A stretch of DNA of 60,200 bases from Clostridia bacterium (GTDB taxonomy: Bacteria; Bacillota; Clostridia; Christensenellales; Aristaeellaceae). The position numbers and the translations under genes were made by a program. Positions within the stretch are counted from its first letter, which is position 1. Each line of letters starts with the position of its first letter. Positions 58,769 through 60,200 of this stretch are shown one piece after another. The notes under the pieces were generated by a model. It saw only the letters and a program-made list of their open reading frames with translations, did no database searches and had not been told where the DNA came from. The DNA lies in assembly GCA_017430225.1 (NCBI GenBank), contig JAFRNK010000128.1:1-60200 (forward strand). The letters are read 5' to 3'.

Positions 58769-59950
58769 TCAATCTCCCAAGTGGCGGATAAAATGCTCAA
58801 TGCGGGTAAATGCCTCGTTCAGCTGCTTCAGCCCGGTCGCGTAGCAGCAGCGGATGTGTCCTTCGCCGGACGGACCGAAAGCAGGCCCGGGCACGCAGAC
58901 CACCTTTTCGGTTCTGAGTAGTCTTGTGCAGAATTCTTCGCTCGTGAGTCCGGTTTCACGGATCGAGGGGAAACAGTAGAACGCGCCTTCCGGAGTATGA
59001 CAGGACAGGCCCATCTGACGGAACGCGTCCACCATCAGGCGTCTGCGCTGGTCGTAACTATCGCGCATGGTCACGATATCACGGTAGCCGTTTTCCCGGC
59101 CGGTGCGAAGGGCTTCTTCAGCGGCGACCTGACTCTGGCGCGGCGCGCACATGATCGCATACTGATGGATCTTGTTCATTTCGCCGATCAGCGCCTTGTC
59201 CGCACAGGCATAGCCTAACCGCCATCCGGTCATGGCAAAGGCTTTTGAAAAGCCGTTGATCAGCACTGTGCGGTCTCTCATTCCGGGAAGAGAGGCGATA
59301 GAAACGTGGCTGTCGCCGTCATAAGTCAGTTCGGAATAGATCTCGTCGGAAATGACCAGGAGATCATGGCGCTCAATGACCGGGATGATCGCTTCGAGAT
59401 GCTCACGGCGCATGACCGCGCCGGTCGGATTGTTCGGGTAGGGGAAGATCAGTGCTTTGGTTTTCTCTGTAATGGCCTGCTCCAGCAGGTCCGGAGTGAG
59501 CCGGAATCCGTTTTCGGCGTCAGTCATCAGCGGCACAGGTTCTCCGCCGGCAAAAGTGACGCAAGGCGCGTAGCTTACATAGCACGGATCGGGAACGAGT
59601 ACCTCGTCGCCCGGTTCAATGATCGCACGCAAAATGAGATCGATCGCCTCGCTGGCGCCGACCGTGACAAGGATTTCCGTTTCGGGATCATATTCGGTGC
59701 CGTAACGGCGGGAAAGATATCCGGCGATTTCCGTCCGAAGGGACAGAAGGCCCCTGTTGGGGGTATATTGCGTCTCACCGTCAAGCAGGGAATCCATCGC
59801 CGCGTTGCGGATATGGTACGGCGTGACAAAGTCCGGCTCGCCGACGCCTAAAGAGATGGCGCCTTTCATAGTGCCTGCAATGTCAAAAAAGCGGCGTATG
59901 CCGCTTGGCGGAACAGCCGTCACGCGAGGAGAAAGGAAACGCTCGCTCAT
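58769..59950 (-). CDS. Class I/II PLP-dependent aminotransferase
   Basis: 393 aa. PYPNNPTGAVM, SDEIYSELTYDG and the PLP-Lys motif NGFSKAFAMTGWRLGY define an aspartate/aromatic-type aminotransferase (PatA-like). Start overlaps the upstream Lrp/AsnC gene (ATGA), suggesting control by that regulator. The exact amino donor is unknown. Confidence 0.93.
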   Translation of the reverse strand: MSERFLSPRVTAVPPSGIRRFFDIAGTMKGAISLGVGEPDFVTPYHIRNAAMDSLLDGETQYTPNRGLLSLRTEIAGYLSRRYGTEYDPETEILVTVGASEAIDLILRAIIEPGDEVLVPDPCYVSYAPCVTFAGGEPVPLMTDAENGFRLTPDLLEQAITEKTKALIFPYPNNPTGAVMRREHLEAIIPVIERHDLLVISDEIYSELTYDGDSHVSIASLPGMRDRTVLINGFSKAFAMTGWRLGYACADKALIGEMNKIHQYAIMCAPRQSQVAAEEALRTGRENGYRDIVTMRDSYDQRRRLMVDAFRQMGLSCHTPEGAFYCFPSIRETGLTSEEFCTRLLRTEKVVCVPGPAFGPSGEGHIRCCYATGLKQLNEAFTRIEHFIRHLGD

Positions 59951-60200
59951 GGGCTCACGACCAATCTCTGATCCTTGGTCGCCGCTTCAAAAATGACGCC
60001 GTCCTGTTTATATCGTTTGAGCACGAAACTGGTCGCTGTTCCGGTGACGGTATCCAACACGCTCAGTTTTTCACTGACAAAGGCAGCAAGTTCCTTCAGC
60101 GTGGCAGCTTCCACCAGTACCAGCAGGTCGTAGCTGCCGCTCATCAGGTAGACGGATTTGACTTCGTCAAAACGGTAGATGCGGCTGGCGACCGCATCGA
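59947..60200 (-). CDS. Lrp/AsnC-family regulator, C-terminal part (5' end beyond window)
   Basis: 84 residues are visible in an open frame to the right edge. DAVASRIYRFDEVKSVYLMSGSYDLLVLVEA is the RAM ligand-binding domain; the HTH lies outside. It is coupled to the aminotransferase and could control it by sensing an amino acid. Confidence 0.85.
   Translation of the reverse strand, partial: DAVASRIYRFDEVKSVYLMSGSYDLLVLVEAATLKELAAFVSEKLSVLDTVTGTATSFVLKRYKQDGVIFEAATKDQRLVVSP

Overview
The window looks like a chromosomal segment of an anaerobic Clostridia-class bacterium (Firmicutes), probably an uncultured gut or rumen lineage of mid-50s GC. The reasons are the dnaG-rpoD-trmK-nif3-zinc-ribbon macromolecular-synthesis cluster, T-box leaders, PyrR, ferredoxin-dependent 2-oxoacid oxidoreductase, AGGAGG ribosome binding sites and near-consensus sigma-A promoters. 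No tRNA or rRNA genes, insertion sequences, phage genes or CRISPR arrays were seen.

Layout. 1-1552: 3' part of an adenosine-deaminase-fold enzyme with an extra C-terminal domain. 1571-10249 (minus): secreted L,D-transpeptidase, an unknown gene, murG, zinc-ribbon coiled-coil protein, Nif3-like, TrmK, RpoD and DnaG. 10334-12936: divergent TtcA-like PP-loop protein and a secreted parvulin-type foldase. 13121-18834 (plus): HI0933-type flavoprotein, RlmD-like methyltransferase, GNAT acetyltransferases, small ATPase, unknown gene and UlaG-like lactonase. 18943-19908 (minus): class II aldolase. 20114-26152 (plus): BMP-type nucleoside ABC transporter followed by a secreted tyrosine phosphatase fused to a SAM-hydrolase-like domain. 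26229-28534: RlmI-like methyltransferase and KDG kinase. 28570-31226: a degenerate MocR regulator divergent from an ECF S component, then a PflX-like radical SAM protein. 31398-35375 (plus): FbpABC-type ABC importer. 35440-45000 (minus): IlvE, four-subunit 2-oxoacid:ferredoxin oxidoreductase, a P-loop NTPase and two tandem XRE-cupin-acyl-CoA-ligase fusion genes, each preceded by a T-box leader. 45030-60200 (minus): topoisomerase A subunit, ABC exporter, Tgt, RluA-type pseudouridine synthase, rRNA methyltransferase, IleS, phosphoglycerate-mutase-like protein, degenerate isopropylmalate-dehydrogenase-like protein, PyrR, CapA, aminotransferase and an Lrp/AsnC fragment.

Most striking region. In 35440-45000 a T-box (which switches genes on when a tRNA is uncharged, i.e. 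during amino-acid shortage) sits in front of acyl-CoA ligases that head an operon with a reversible 2-oxoacid:ferredoxin oxidoreductase and a branched-chain aminotransferase. I infer an anabolic route: organic acid to acyl-CoA, reductive carboxylation to 2-oxoacid, transamination to amino acid (for example isovalerate to leucine). The ligases carry their own XRE DNA-binding and cupin domains. Other points of interest are the MocR protein with Met in place of the PLP-binding lysine, the phosphatase fusion, structured RNA between transporter genes, and hairpins after both solute-binding-protein genes that should lower expression of the membrane subunits.
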